Of a stretch of DNA of 64,000 nt, positions 9,669 through 19,000 are shown in pieces. How positions within the stretch are numbered: position 1 is the first letter of the stretch; each line of letters opens with the position of its first letter. The stretch is from Prevotella sp. (GTDB lineage: Bacteria > Bacteroidota > Bacteroidia > Bacteroidales > Bacteroidaceae). The stretch is from contig JAFRYZ010000005.1 of the NCBI GenBank assembly GCA_017442825.1, positions 1 through 64,000 of the forward strand, read 5' to 3'. The notes under the pieces are model-generated. The model was not told the origin of the DNA. It saw nothing but the letters and a program-made list of their open reading frames with translations, and ran no database searches. The translations under genes and the position numbers were made by a program.

Positions 9669-9678
9669 TTTCCGAACG

Positions 9679-9710
9679 CAAATGTAATGCAATAGCAGAA
9701 AACTTCCAAA
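9679..9710 (-). promoter_or_regulatory. Promoter TTTG-N20-TACATTTG
   Basis: On the reverse strand TTTG (9707-9710) and TACATTTG (9679-9686) are separated by exactly 20 bp, matching the Bacteroidota sigma-ABfr -33/-7 consensus. Transcription would start near 9672, about 4 nt before the ATG at 9668. Confidence 0.75.
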
Positions 9711-9721
9711 TATTTCTACCG

Positions 9722-9765
9722 AAAAAAACAATAATGTAGGGCGCATCCCTGTCCGGAATGCGCCC
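9722..9765 (-). terminator. Terminator of the left SusC/SusD operon
   Basis: Reverse-strand hairpin with stem GGGCGCAT/ATGCGCCC (9739-9746 with 9758-9765) followed by a run of seven T on that strand (9722-9728 on the plus strand are A). It lies about 45 bp after the susD-like stop. Confidence 0.75.
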
Positions 9766-9810
9766 CCATTGCTGATGATGCTTAACAAGCCTGTAGGCTG
9801 TTTACAAACT

Positions 9811-11382
9811 TTATCGGGAACCTCCAGCCCACCATACCGGCTCGGTATAGACATACTGACCTGTGCCGAAAGCCTCCTTCACGTTCGGATTGGCTGTTGT
9901 ATCGCTGTTTCCGTAACCGTAGCGGAGTGGAAAGCGCGTGGCGTTCTTCGGATTTTCCAGCACAATGAAGTCCTCACCGAGAGCCTTCAGGCGGCGGATG
10001 TCGTTGTAAGCCTCCGTCGATTCACCGTTGGCACCATAGAAGGCAATGTATTTCTGCACCATAATCTCCTTCAGCAAGTCTGTTCCCGTCAGCGAAGCAA
10101 TGATGTTGTTGTAGTAAGCCTCTGCATCGGCTTCGGTCAGCGGTGTGTTCGTGTCGCCCTCATCCTCGTTGAACCAATAGCCAGTGTTGCCGGCATTGTC
10201 CAAGGCAGAAGTCAGCGAAGCCTCCGTATTGGCAAAGGCAGCTACGAGTGCTTTCTTCACACACTCCTTGGCAGCATCTTCCTGCCCTAAGCGAGCCAGT
10301 GCCTCAGCTTTGATGAACTGTACCTCGTGGTAGCTCAGCAGGTAGGTGGAAGCGGTCTGTGCCAGCGAATAGCAGTCGTAGGTATAGACCCACTGCATCT
10401 GCTCCGGCGTACCGTTAGGAACGGGGAGAAAGTCTTCGCTTTCCGGTGTGATGTGTGCATCATAGGGAAGGAAGAGGATGCGGCTGATACGCGGGTCGTT
10501 GCGCTCGATAAGCTTCTTGCACATGCTCTCGCTGACACCGAAGTAGTCGCGGCTGTACTGAAGGTCGAAAGTAGGATTCCAGTTGTTGGCATCATACGTG
10601 TTGTAAGCTGCCTGCTCGTTCGGACTTTCAAAGGAATTGTTGCAACATTCAACAATCTGCTGGTAGACAGCATTCTTGTCGGAAGCGCGGAAGATGGTGT
10701 GGAGCAGCAGACGTGCCTTCAGACCGTAGGCGAACTTCAGCCAGCTGGCGGTCTTTCCGCCGTAGATGAAGTCATAGCGTCCCAGTCCTGCATCGCCAGT
10801 GCATTGCAGGTCGGCAATAGCCTCGTCCAGTGTCTGCATGATGCTTTTATACACGTCCTCCTGCTTGTCTATTTTCGGGTTCATGTTGTCACTACCCCTG
10901 AAGGCTTCCGAATAAGGAATGTCGCCAAAGAGGTCGGTCAATATAGCGGCATTGTATGCCACATATACCTTGGCAATACCCCTGATGCCTGCATTGCCGG
11001 CATCAGAGCCTTCAGCATCGTCCTCTGTCTTTTCTACTACCTTGAGTGCGCTGTTCAGGTTGGCATAGGTAGCGTTCCACGCATTGTTGAAGGTGGACGA
11101 AACTGTCCACTCGCCCATGCGGGTCTCGGCATTGTACAGCTGGTTGAAGACACCACCCTCATGCTCTACTGCGATGGCTGCGTAGGTGTTGAAATCACCG
11201 CCCGACACACTGACAGCCGTAGCCGTAGCCAGGTCTGCCACCATGAACTTCGCATCAGCAGTCAACGGGTGGTTCGTATCTTTGTTCACACTGTCCATAG
11301 CATCCTCAGAACAACCTGCGAAAAGTGTCGCAACTGCCAGTGTGAAGAGCGTTGTCTGGAATATCTTGAATATCTTTTTCAT
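9811..11382 (-). CDS. SusD/RagB-like outer-membrane lipoprotein (SusD-like 2 type)
   Basis: 523-residue lipoprotein: signal peptide, then lipobox FAGC with the lipidated Cys at residue 24. The sequence has the features of the SusD-like_2 branch (NKDTNHPL near the N terminus, helical TPR-like pairs, a C-terminal EAYNDIRRL segment). SusD proteins cap the SusC channel on the cell surface and capture glycans or peptides. It starts 12 bp after the susC-like gene, so the two form one operon, read from the promoter at 14693-14724 in the present orientation. Substrate unknown; no degradative enzyme is linked directly to this pair. Confidence 0.9.
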   Translation of the reverse strand: MKKIFKIFQTTLFTLAVATLFAGCSEDAMDSVNKDTNHPLTADAKFMVADLATATAVSVSGGDFNTYAAIAVEHEGGVFNQLYNAETRMGEWTVSSTFNNAWNATYANLNSALKVVEKTEDDAEGSDAGNAGIRGIAKVYVAYNAAILTDLFGDIPYSEAFRGSDNMNPKIDKQEDVYKSIMQTLDEAIADLQCTGDAGLGRYDFIYGGKTASWLKFAYGLKARLLLHTIFRASDKNAVYQQIVECCNNSFESPNEQAAYNTYDANNWNPTFDLQYSRDYFGVSESMCKKLIERNDPRISRILFLPYDAHITPESEDFLPVPNGTPEQMQWVYTYDCYSLAQTASTYLLSYHEVQFIKAEALARLGQEDAAKECVKKALVAAFANTEASLTSALDNAGNTGYWFNEDEGDTNTPLTEADAEAYYNNIIASLTGTDLLKEIMVQKYIAFYGANGESTEAYNDIRRLKALGEDFIVLENPKNATRFPLRYGYGNSDTTANPNVKEAFGTGQYVYTEPVWWAGGSR

Positions 11383-11394
11383 TGTTGTTTGCTT

Positions 11395-14300
11395 TTAGAA
11401 GTTGAATGTAAGTCCGAAACCGTATGTAGAAGAACCGGGCAGTGAGAAGCGTTCGAAGCCGCCCGACATGTTGTTGTTGCCCTGTGATGCTTCGGGGTCG
11501 AAGCCTTTGATAGATGAGTAGAGCAGCAGGTTGCGGGCGAAAGCGCTCAAGGTGATATGCAACCAAGGTTTCTCCACAATGGGATAGCTCAGTGATAATT
11601 CGCGCAGTTTCAGGTAGGTGGAGCTGTGAATGAAGGATTCTGAGATGTCGTTCAATGCCGTGAAATAGGCATTGGCTGCGCTTCCGCTGATGTAGATGTC
11701 GTTAGGCGAATATGTTCCGTCGCCATTGTCCTTGACAGCAGGCTGTTCGAAGAGGAACTGGTCCTGGCTGCGCAGGTCGGCAGAGCGCTGGCTGGTGCCG
11801 TAGTAGTCCATCATGGTGTAGGTGCCGGCATACATCTTGCCGCCTTTCTTCCAATCGAAGGTGGCATTCAGTCGGAACTTGTACAGTTCGAGCGAGGTGT
11901 TGAAACCAATCTGGAAGTCGGGAGAGACATTTCCCAGCACTTTTTCCTCGCCTGGCATGGGGAGACCATTTTCATCGACAACGATGTCGCCGTTCTCGTT
12001 GCGCAGGTAGCTGATGCCATAGATGACAGGGAACTTATAGCCGATGCCGGCACGTATCTGCGGCTCGACAAAACCACCGAGGAAGATGCTCTCTACGCCC
12101 TCAGCCAAGTCATCGACATAGTTGTTCACCTTGGTGTAGTTCAGGCTCAAGTCCCACTTGACGTTCTTCGTGTTGACAGGGCGTGCACCAATCGTCAACT
12201 CATGGGTGTTGGTGTGGATGGAACCGCCGTTGGTGCGGAATTCATAGTAACCGGTGGAACCAGCCATAGGCACATCGAAGATCTGGTCTTTCACGTTCTG
12301 ACGGGAGAAGGTGTAGTTTAAGGTAAACAAGCCGTGGAGGAAAGCCAAGTCGAGGCCGAACTCGTAGGAACGGGTGTTCTGTGGCTTCAGGTTCGGGTCA
12401 TAGATACGCTCGTAGGGCTTGTATGCCACGATACCGTTGATAGGATACTGCATCGGGGTACCGCTGGAGAAGCCACCGCCGTATGTAGGAACTGCAAAAT
12501 AAGACTGGTAGTAAGTGCCAGCCATACCTACTTCGGCGTATGATGCGCGAATCTTACCATAGGTAAGGATGTTGTTCTTCAGCGGTTTCAGCTCGGTAAA
12601 GATAAATCCGAGAGAAACAGACGGGTAGAAGAACGAACGGTTGTTGCGCGGCATGGTCGATACCATGTCGTTGCGTCCCGTAACGTTCAGGAAGAGCATG
12701 TTCTTGAAGTCGATAGAGAGGTTGCCGAAGTTACCTACGGTACGTGTCTTGTAGTTATATTCTCTTCCTGTGTAAGAAGAGATGTTGTTCATGCTGTTCC
12801 AACCTGCAAAGTTGAAGCCTACTCCGAAAGACTCCAGCTCATGTCTCTTCTTCTGCACAATCTCGTTACCATAGAGAAAGTTGAGGTGCCAGTCCTTGTT
12901 AATCTTCCAGTCGAACGAAGCCGTCAGTAAGGAGTTCAACTCGTTGATGGTTATCGAGTTGTCATCAATCTCGCCACTGCCGCGACTGTTGTCGCCATAG
13001 GCGTACATGTCCTTATATTTAGTGGTATAGGCATCGTCACCCAACTGGTATTTGGCATCAATCTTCATCTTGTCGTTGATGGGGTATTCAAACTTCAGGT
13101 AAGCATTGCCGAAGAAACGCTGCGAACGCTCAGAGAATTCGTTGTTCTGTGTTGCCCAGTACGGATTGTTGAAGCTTCCCGGACGATAGAGCACCTGCGA
13201 GGTCGGGTCGTCAGGGGTGTGAGAAGGAATGCCTTTCAGGTCGTAGGACGATGGACAACCATACAGGGCAGCCATGATACCATCGTTGGCACCAGCCTGC
13301 TTGGTAATCTTCGAGGCAATGAAATTGCCGCTGAAGCCTGTAGTAAAGTACTTGTTGATTTTCAACGAGGCATTCAACTTGGCATTATAGCGTTGCATAC
13401 CCGTCTCCGGAACAATACCGTTTTGTGTGGTATTGCCGATAGAGAACGAGTAGTCTCCGCGACCGAGGTTCTGGGTGATGCTGACATTGTTGCTCCATGC
13501 TACGCCCGTCTGGAAGAAGTCACGCAGGTTGTCGTAGGTATCGGGTGCCGTCCACGGGTCGAGTCCGGCAGCCGCACGCTTGGAGCTGTAGTACTGACCT
13601 TCATGTATGCCGAAACGCTGTGTGTAGGAGTTGTCTGTTTTGCCACCGTAGGTGGGATCGTTGGGGAGTTCCGAAATTTTCGGACCCCATGCCAAGGAGG
13701 TGTTGGGATTGAAACGTCCACCAGCACCCTGAGCATACTCTTTCTGCACGTCGGGCAGTGTAGAAACGGTTGAAAAAGAGAGGCTGGTGTTGTAGGTAAT
13801 CTGTGGTTTCCCTTTGGCAACACCCTTGCCGCTCTTCGTGGTGATGATGATGACACCATTGGAGGCACGCATACCGTAGAGCGCACTGGCAGCCTGACCT
13901 TTCAGCACGTTGATGCTCTCAATGTCGTTCGGGTCGATGTCGAGTGCACGGTTAGCATAGTCGGAACCGGTAACGGACTGCTCGGTATCTATATCGGCAG
14001 TAGAGGCAATCGGCATACCATCGACAACATAGAGTGGGGTGTTGTCGCCGGTGAACGAGCGGGCGCCGCGAATGGTGATGTGCGATGAGGCACCAGGCAT
14101 ACCGGATGAAGGTGTGATGTTGATACCCGACAACTTACCCGACATGGCTGATGCCAAGTCGGTTCCCATGCCTTGTGTCAGCTTGTCGGCATCAATGTCC
14201 TGTGTGGCATAACCCAAGGATTTCTTCTCGCGCGAGATACCCATTGCCGTCACAACGACCTCATTCAGGTCGGTACTGCTGCTGCGTAGCACGATGCGCA

Positions 14301-14565
14301 TACCGTCTCTTGCAACAATCTCCACCGGTTCCATACCCAAGTAAGAGATGGTAATGTTTTTCTTACCTGCCGGAAGAGTAATGCTGAAAGCGCCGTTAAT
14401 GTCTGTAACAACGCCAGACTCCGTACCCGTCACACGTACTGCTGCGCCAACAATAGGCTCATTGTCTTCTTGCGAAACGACAGTACCCGTGATTCTGCTT
14501 TGAGCCAATGCCCCTCCCGCGAAGCAGAAGAGGGTGACTAAAATCATGGTTAGTTTTCTTTTCAT
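11395..14565 (-). CDS. SusC/RagA-family TonB-dependent receptor (left locus)
   Basis: 1056-residue outer-membrane receptor. Signal peptide MKRKLTMILVTLFCFAGGALAQ, then a carboxypeptidase-regulatory-like domain (GTVVSQEDNEPIVGAAV, about residues 25-100), a plug domain starting near LNEVVVTAMG with ITIRGARSF and ALYGMRASNGVIIITTKSG, and a long beta-barrel ending GLTFNF. It imports nutrients across the outer membrane using TonB energy together with the SusD partner downstream. Its 5' leader and first 60 or so coding bases are nearly identical, in inverted orientation, to those of the SusC gene at 16018. A Bacteroidota promoter at 14693-14724 points at it, so in this orientation it should be expressed. 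Confidence 0.93.
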   Translation of the reverse strand: MKRKLTMILVTLFCFAGGALAQSRITGTVVSQEDNEPIVGAAVRVTGTESGVVTDINGAFSITLPAGKKNITISYLGMEPVEIVARDGMRIVLRSSSTDLNEVVVTAMGISREKKSLGYATQDIDADKLTQGMGTDLASAMSGKLSGINITPSSGMPGASSHITIRGARSFTGDNTPLYVVDGMPIASTADIDTEQSVTGSDYANRALDIDPNDIESINVLKGQAASALYGMRASNGVIIITTKSGKGVAKGKPQITYNTSLSFSTVSTLPDVQKEYAQGAGGRFNPNTSLAWGPKISELPNDPTYGGKTDNSYTQRFGIHEGQYYSSKRAAAGLDPWTAPDTYDNLRDFFQTGVAWSNNVSITQNLGRGDYSFSIGNTTQNGIVPETGMQRYNAKLNASLKINKYFTTGFSGNFIASKITKQAGANDGIMAALYGCPSSYDLKGIPSHTPDDPTSQVLYRPGSFNNPYWATQNNEFSERSQRFFGNAYLKFEYPINDKMKIDAKYQLGDDAYTTKYKDMYAYGDNSRGSGEIDDNSITINELNSLLTASFDWKINKDWHLNFLYGNEIVQKKRHELESFGVGFNFAGWNSMNNISSYTGREYNYKTRTVGNFGNLSIDFKNMLFLNVTGRNDMVSTMPRNNRSFFYPSVSLGFIFTELKPLKNNILTYGKIRASYAEVGMAGTYYQSYFAVPTYGGGFSSGTPMQYPINGIVAYKPYERIYDPNLKPQNTRSYEFGLDLAFLHGLFTLNYTFSRQNVKDQIFDVPMAGSTGYYEFRTNGGSIHTNTHELTIGARPVNTKNVKWDLSLNYTKVNNYVDDLAEGVESIFLGGFVEPQIRAGIGYKFPVIYGISYLRNENGDIVVDENGLPMPGEEKVLGNVSPDFQIGFNTSLELYKFRLNATFDWKKGGKMYAGTYTMMDYYGTSQRSADLRSQDQFLFEQPAVKDNGDGTYSPNDIYISGSAANAYFTALNDISESFIHSSTYLKLRELSLSYPIVEKPWLHITLSAFARNLLLYSSIKGFDPEASQGNNNMSGGFERFSLPGSSTYGFGLTFNF

Positions 14566-14583
14566 AAATTTTTTACTTTAGTT

Positions 14584-14660
14584 AATATATTAGATGTGTA
14601 TTTATTAAGGCAGTGTTTCCTTACGAATCTATCGTTTTTGCACACCTCTGCGTCAGAGGT
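14584..14660 (-). repeat. Left inverted repeat (IR-L) of the invertible segment
   Basis: Two blocks are exactly matched in inverted orientation on the other side of the recombinase: a 35-bp block (14584-14618, matching 15965-15999) and the 17-bp palindrome-like core ACCTCTGCGTCAGAGGT (14644-14660, matching 15922-15938). The sequence between the blocks is diverged but of almost the same length. Similarity continues outward into the signal-peptide codons of susC. The core can also form a hairpin in the mRNA leader (ACACCTCTG/CAGAGGTGT). Confidence 0.92.
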
Positions 14661-14692
14661 GTAGCTTTTCATGCCCACAATTTAACAATTTG

Positions 14693-14724
14693 CAAAGATA
14701 ATGCAAACCTGTTAACTAAACAAA
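14693..14724 (-). promoter_or_regulatory. Outward promoter TTTG-N20-TATCTTTG inside the invertible segment
   Basis: On the reverse strand TTTG (14721-14724) and TATCTTTG (14693-14700) are separated by exactly 20 bp, a perfect Bacteroidota vegetative promoter. Transcription would start near 14686, cross the left inverted repeat and enter susC at 14565, giving a leader of about 120 nt that contains the ACACCTCTG hairpin. Confidence 0.85.
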
Positions 14725-14835
14725 GAAAGTTTAAAGCAAGCCCTGTTTTTTTACCTTTTTTAATACTTTATACCCTTTTCAGCCCCATTTTGCCTGCTTT
14801 ATACCATTATTTATTCCCTTCTCGATATCGGATAA

Positions 14836-15894
14836 TTATGGTTCCTGCATCAGCGGCACGGGGGTTAAGTCATCCAGCAGCTTCTTATTGGCATCATGCA
14901 GGCGCTTGTCGTTGATTCCTCTTATATATAATAAGGTGGTATGGGTGTCGGTATGCCCCAAAGCCTTAGAGATGACGGGGAGGTCAATATTCTTTTGGTA
15001 AGCCAAACTTGCCCAAGTATGGCGGCTGCAATAAGAGGTAAGGCGGCAATGGATACCCGCTTTCCTTGCCAACACTTTTAAGGCACGGTTGTACCGCCCC
15101 AACAGTCGGAGGTATTCGCGCGATGATTGTACTGAAACTTGGGAAGTAAGCAAGGGGAAGACATAAGGACTGTCAGGGTTATCGTATTTGTTGATGATCT
15201 CCCTCATGCACGGTTCTATCTGCATAGAGACACGTTGTCCCGTTTTTCTGCGGTCATAGGTCAGTTTGTTGTCAGACAGTTGTGACTTTTTCAGGAAGGC
15301 AAGATCGACAAACGGCATACCTAAGGCATAGCAACTGAAGAGAAACAAGTCGCGCGCAAGCGCCAGGAAGGTTCCTTCTTTCAGTTTAATCGCCATCATG
15401 CGCTTGATGTCATCCGTTTCTATGGCACGTTTCTCCGTCTGTGTACGTCCCGTGAAAGCCTTCTCGAAGGAGTTTTCTTTTACATAAAAGCCTTTCTTTG
15501 CCGCCACATGGCAAAGTGAACGCAACGACCTGACATAGCAAGAAGACGTGTTAAGGCATACTCCTTTCAGTCGAAGCCACTTTTGCCAAGCTCCTATCAG
15601 CTCAGCCGTGATGTCATGAAAGTCCAAGTCTGGCTCCCCGACATAAAGCAGTAGCGACCTGACGGCAGTTTCGTAATTATTTATGGTACTCTCACTACGC
15701 AGTTTTCTCATGCCGGCGACCTCTTGTTGCAGGAACTTTCGTATACCGAGGGTACGCTCACCGGCTTCTTGCCGACCTTCTTTCTCTGACGAGCGGTTCT
15801 TCTTACGAAAAAGAATCCTTCGTTTTTCGATGAAACCGCGCTTTTCTTCCGATTTGTACACGTTAATGTGCAATTCAAATTTAATTTTAATCAT
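14836..15894 (-). CDS. Tyrosine recombinase (candidate DNA invertase)
   Basis: 352-residue tyrosine recombinase of the Bacteroidota type. An N-terminal core-binding SAM-like domain (about 55-150, with RSESTINNYETAVRSLL) is followed by a catalytic domain (about 155-335). Visible catalytic elements are RRKTGQ with Lys217, SRHTWAS with Arg291, LGHTDTHTT with His314 and the nucleophile Tyr323 in LLYI. The position usually held by the first Arg reads ALGMPFVD (Leu191), and the box II His position is Tyr288; such departures are known among Bacteroides integrases, for example IntDOT. It lies alone between two inverted repeats, which fits a locus-specific invertase better than an element integrase. 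No clear promoter of its own was seen. Confidence 0.9.
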   Translation of the reverse strand: MIKIKFELHINVYKSEEKRGFIEKRRILFRKKNRSSEKEGRQEAGERTLGIRKFLQQEVAGMRKLRSESTINNYETAVRSLLLYVGEPDLDFHDITAELIGAWQKWLRLKGVCLNTSSCYVRSLRSLCHVAAKKGFYVKENSFEKAFTGRTQTEKRAIETDDIKRMMAIKLKEGTFLALARDLFLFSCYALGMPFVDLAFLKKSQLSDNKLTYDRRKTGQRVSMQIEPCMREIINKYDNPDSPYVFPLLTSQVSVQSSREYLRLLGRYNRALKVLARKAGIHCRLTSYCSRHTWASLAYQKNIDLPVISKALGHTDTHTTLLYIRGINDKRLHDANKKLLDDLTPVPLMQEP

Positions 15895-15921
15895 ATCCTT
15901 ATCTTTTGGTTATCAAATGCC

Positions 15922-15999
15922 ACCTCTGACGCAGAGGTAGGCAAAAAACAACAAAAATGTAAGAAAACACTGCCTTAATAAATACACATCTAATATATT
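15922..15999 (+). repeat. Right inverted repeat (IR-R) of the invertible segment
   Basis: Contains the core ACCTCTGACGCAGAGGT (15922-15938) and the 35-bp block (15965-15999), both exact inverted copies of sequence at 14584-14660. It forms most of the leader of the SusC gene at 16018. No TTTG-N20-TAnnTTTG pair is present between 15895 and 16017; the nearest resemblance, TATCTTTTG at 15900-15908, has one extra T and no -33 element. Confidence 0.92.
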
Positions 16000-16017
16000 T
16001 AACTTAAAAAAAGACTT

Positions 16018-19000
16018 ATGAAAAGAAGACTAACCATGATTTTAGTCAGCCTCTTCTGCTTTGTAGGAGGGGCGTTGGCTCAGATGCAAGTGAATGGTAC
16101 CGTCGTCTCACAGGAAGATAATCAGCCTGTGATCGGTGCGTCCATCGTTGTTCCCGGGACACAAGTCGGTGCAGCTACTGACATGAACGGTAAGTTCTCG
16201 CTGACTGTTCCGAAAGGAAAGAGCACACTGAGAATCTCATACGTTGGTATGGAGACACTGGAAGTCAGTGCACGTCCGAATATGAAGATTGTGCTGAGTA
16301 GCGACCAGAGTGCCCTCGACGAAGTAATGGTTGTTGCTTATGGTACCCAGAAGAAATCAGCTTTCACGGGTTCTGCAGCAGTCGTTAACTCTGAAGAGAT
16401 AGGCAAAGTACAGGTGACGAACGCCATCGACGCTTTGAGAGGTAAGGCATCTGGTGTGCAGATTACCAACCTGACAGGTGCTCCTGGTTCTACGCCGACC
16501 ATCCGCATTCGTGGTGTGAACTCTATTTCTGCCGGCAGCGACCCGCTGATCGTACTCGACGGTTCACCCTACGACGGTTCGTTGAACGATATCAACCCGG
16601 CTGACGTCGAGAGCATGACGGTGCTGAAGGATGCTGCTTCTACTGCCCTCTACGGTGCACGTGGTGGTAACGGTGTCATCTTGATTACCACGAAGAGTGC
16701 CAAGAAAGGCAAGGACGCCGTCGTTACCGTTGATGCCAAGTGGGGTGGTAACCACCGCGCTACTCCTCAGTATGAGGTCATCAACTCTCCTGCCAAGTAC
16801 TACGAAATGTGGTATCAGGGATTGTACAACTACGGACAGGACAAGTTAGGTTACAGTGCTCAGGATGCTTGGCAATATGCCAACAAGGCTATGTTCGATG
16901 CTGGTCAGGCAACCTCTTTGGGTTACAATGTTTATAATGTACCCGATGGCCAGTACCTGATTGGTCAGAACGGCAAACTGAACCCCAATGCCAGATTGGG
17001 TAACATCGTCAATGGATACTATCTCTATCCCGACGATTGGAACGATGCCATCTACAAGACCGGTTTGCGTCAGGAATATACTGTTTCAGCTACGGGTAGC
17101 ACCGACAAGGGAACCTTCTACGGTTCTGTCAACTACTTGAGCAACGACGGTATCACTACCAATTCTGACTACAAGCGTTTCTCTGCTCGTTTGAAGGCTG
17201 ACTATCAGCTGAAAGACTGGTTGAAGATTGGTGCCAACATGTCTTATGCACACTTCGACCGCAACTATCTTGGTGACGATGGTGAGAGTGGATCGTCGGG
17301 CAATATCTTTGCGCTGGGCTACATCGCTCCTATCTATCCGGTTTATATGCGCGACGCTTCTGGTCAGGTCATCTATGACGAAACGACTAAGATGCCACGC
17401 TACGACTATGGTGATGCTGGTTCTGTAGGTATTGTACGTCCGTACCTGAGCCAGTCTAACCCGTTGTCAGCAAACCGTCTGGACAAGAACAACTCTGAAG
17501 GTAACACCTTCAACGGTACAGGAACTTTGGAAGTACGCTTCCCCTATGGTTTCACCTTCACCTCTATCAACAACGTCTATCTGCGTGAATGGCGCTCTAC
17601 GAATACAACGAACCCCTACTATGGACAGTATGCCAACCTGAATGGTCAGGTTGTTAAAGAGCACCAGCGCTATTGGTCGTACAACTACCAGCAGCGTATC
17701 AACTGGAAACGACTCTTTGGCAAGCACGACATCGAGTTGATGGCTGCCCACGAGTACTATCGTCTGCGCGACTACGACCTGTATTACTACAAGAACAACC
17801 AGTTCTCACCCGAAAACGACGAGTTGGCTGGTGCCGTTGTTGCTGGTCAGGGTACCTCTACCCGTGGCGATTACAACACCGAGTCATGGCTCGGACGTGC
17901 CATGTATAACTTCGACGAGCGCTACTTCGCTCAGGCAAGCCTTGTGCGCCAAGCTTCTTCTCACTTCGCTCCTGGTCATCGCTGGGGTACCTTCTGGAGC
18001 TTCGGTGCTGGTTGGCTCATCAACAAGGAGAAGTTCATGGAGGATGCAACATGGATTGACGAGTTGAAACTGAAGATTTCTTATGGTGAGAACGGTAACG
18101 ACCAGATTGGTTCATACCGCTACATTAACTATTTTTCTATTGTCAACTCTAACGACAACGCCGCCTTGATTCCTTCTGCTTTGGGTAATCCTGACATCAC
18201 ATGGGAGAAGAACGGTAAGTTCAACGTTGGTTTCGACTTCTCGTTCTGGAACGGACGACTCACTGGTGGATTCGAGTACTACTCTAACACCACAAAGGAC
18301 ATGCTCTCCTACTTCACGCTGCCTAACAGCTTTGGTTACGGAGGCTACTATGCCAATATCGGTAACATGCGCAACAGTGGTCTGGAATTCCAGGTTGCCG
18401 GCGACATGATCCGCAACAAGAACCTGAAGTGGTCTGCCTACTTGAACCTTACAACCAACCACAATGAAGTGACCAAGTTGCCAGAAGAGCGCAAGACACA
18501 GTGGACTGGCGATGGTCAGCACAGAGGATATCGCTCAGGAAACTTCTTCTACACCGAAGGCGAGTCTCGCTATTCTTACTATACCAAGAGCTATGCCGGT
18601 GTTGATCCTGAAACGGGTGAGTCGCTGTGGTACAAATACCAATACAAACAGAAAGAAGACGGTACTGGCAACGAACTCGATGCTAATGGCAATCCTATCG
18701 TTGAGAGTGTAGGTACAACCAAGACTTATTCTGAAGCTGACTACTTCATCGTTGGCGACGTTCTGCCCGATGTCTACGGTGGTTTCGGTACCAGCATCAG
18801 CTGGCAGGGCATTGACTTCTCTGTTGACTTCCAGTATCAGTTGGGTGGCAAGGTCTATGACTCACAATATGCCTCACTCATGACTCTTGGCAATTCCGGA
18901 GGTTACGGTCTGCATGTTGACCTGCTGAACGCATGGTCTGCAACGAATGCCAATTCCAACATTCCACGTCTCCAGTATGGTGACACTTACATGGCAGGTT

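Larger units (their letters stand above)
14584..15999. mobile_element. Candidate invertible promoter/recombinase segment
   Basis: Inverted repeats at 14584-14660 and 15922-15999 bracket a segment of about 1.3 kb holding one tyrosine recombinase gene and one outward promoter (14693-14724) that faces the left SusC/SusD operon. No equally good promoter was found on the right side facing the SusC gene at 16018. Recombination between the repeats would turn the segment round and place the promoter in front of the right operon. The structure is seen directly; the switching is inferred. Confidence 0.8.

Noticed and set aside
14836..15894. Integrase of a conjugative transposon or prophage
   Set aside because: No mobilisation, phage or cargo genes are next to it, and both sides are matched SusC leaders, which fits a local invertase.
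15900..15908. TATCTTTTG as promoter of the right SusC operon
   Set aside because: One extra T in the -7 element and no TTTG about 20 bp upstream. It cannot be excluded as a weak promoter.
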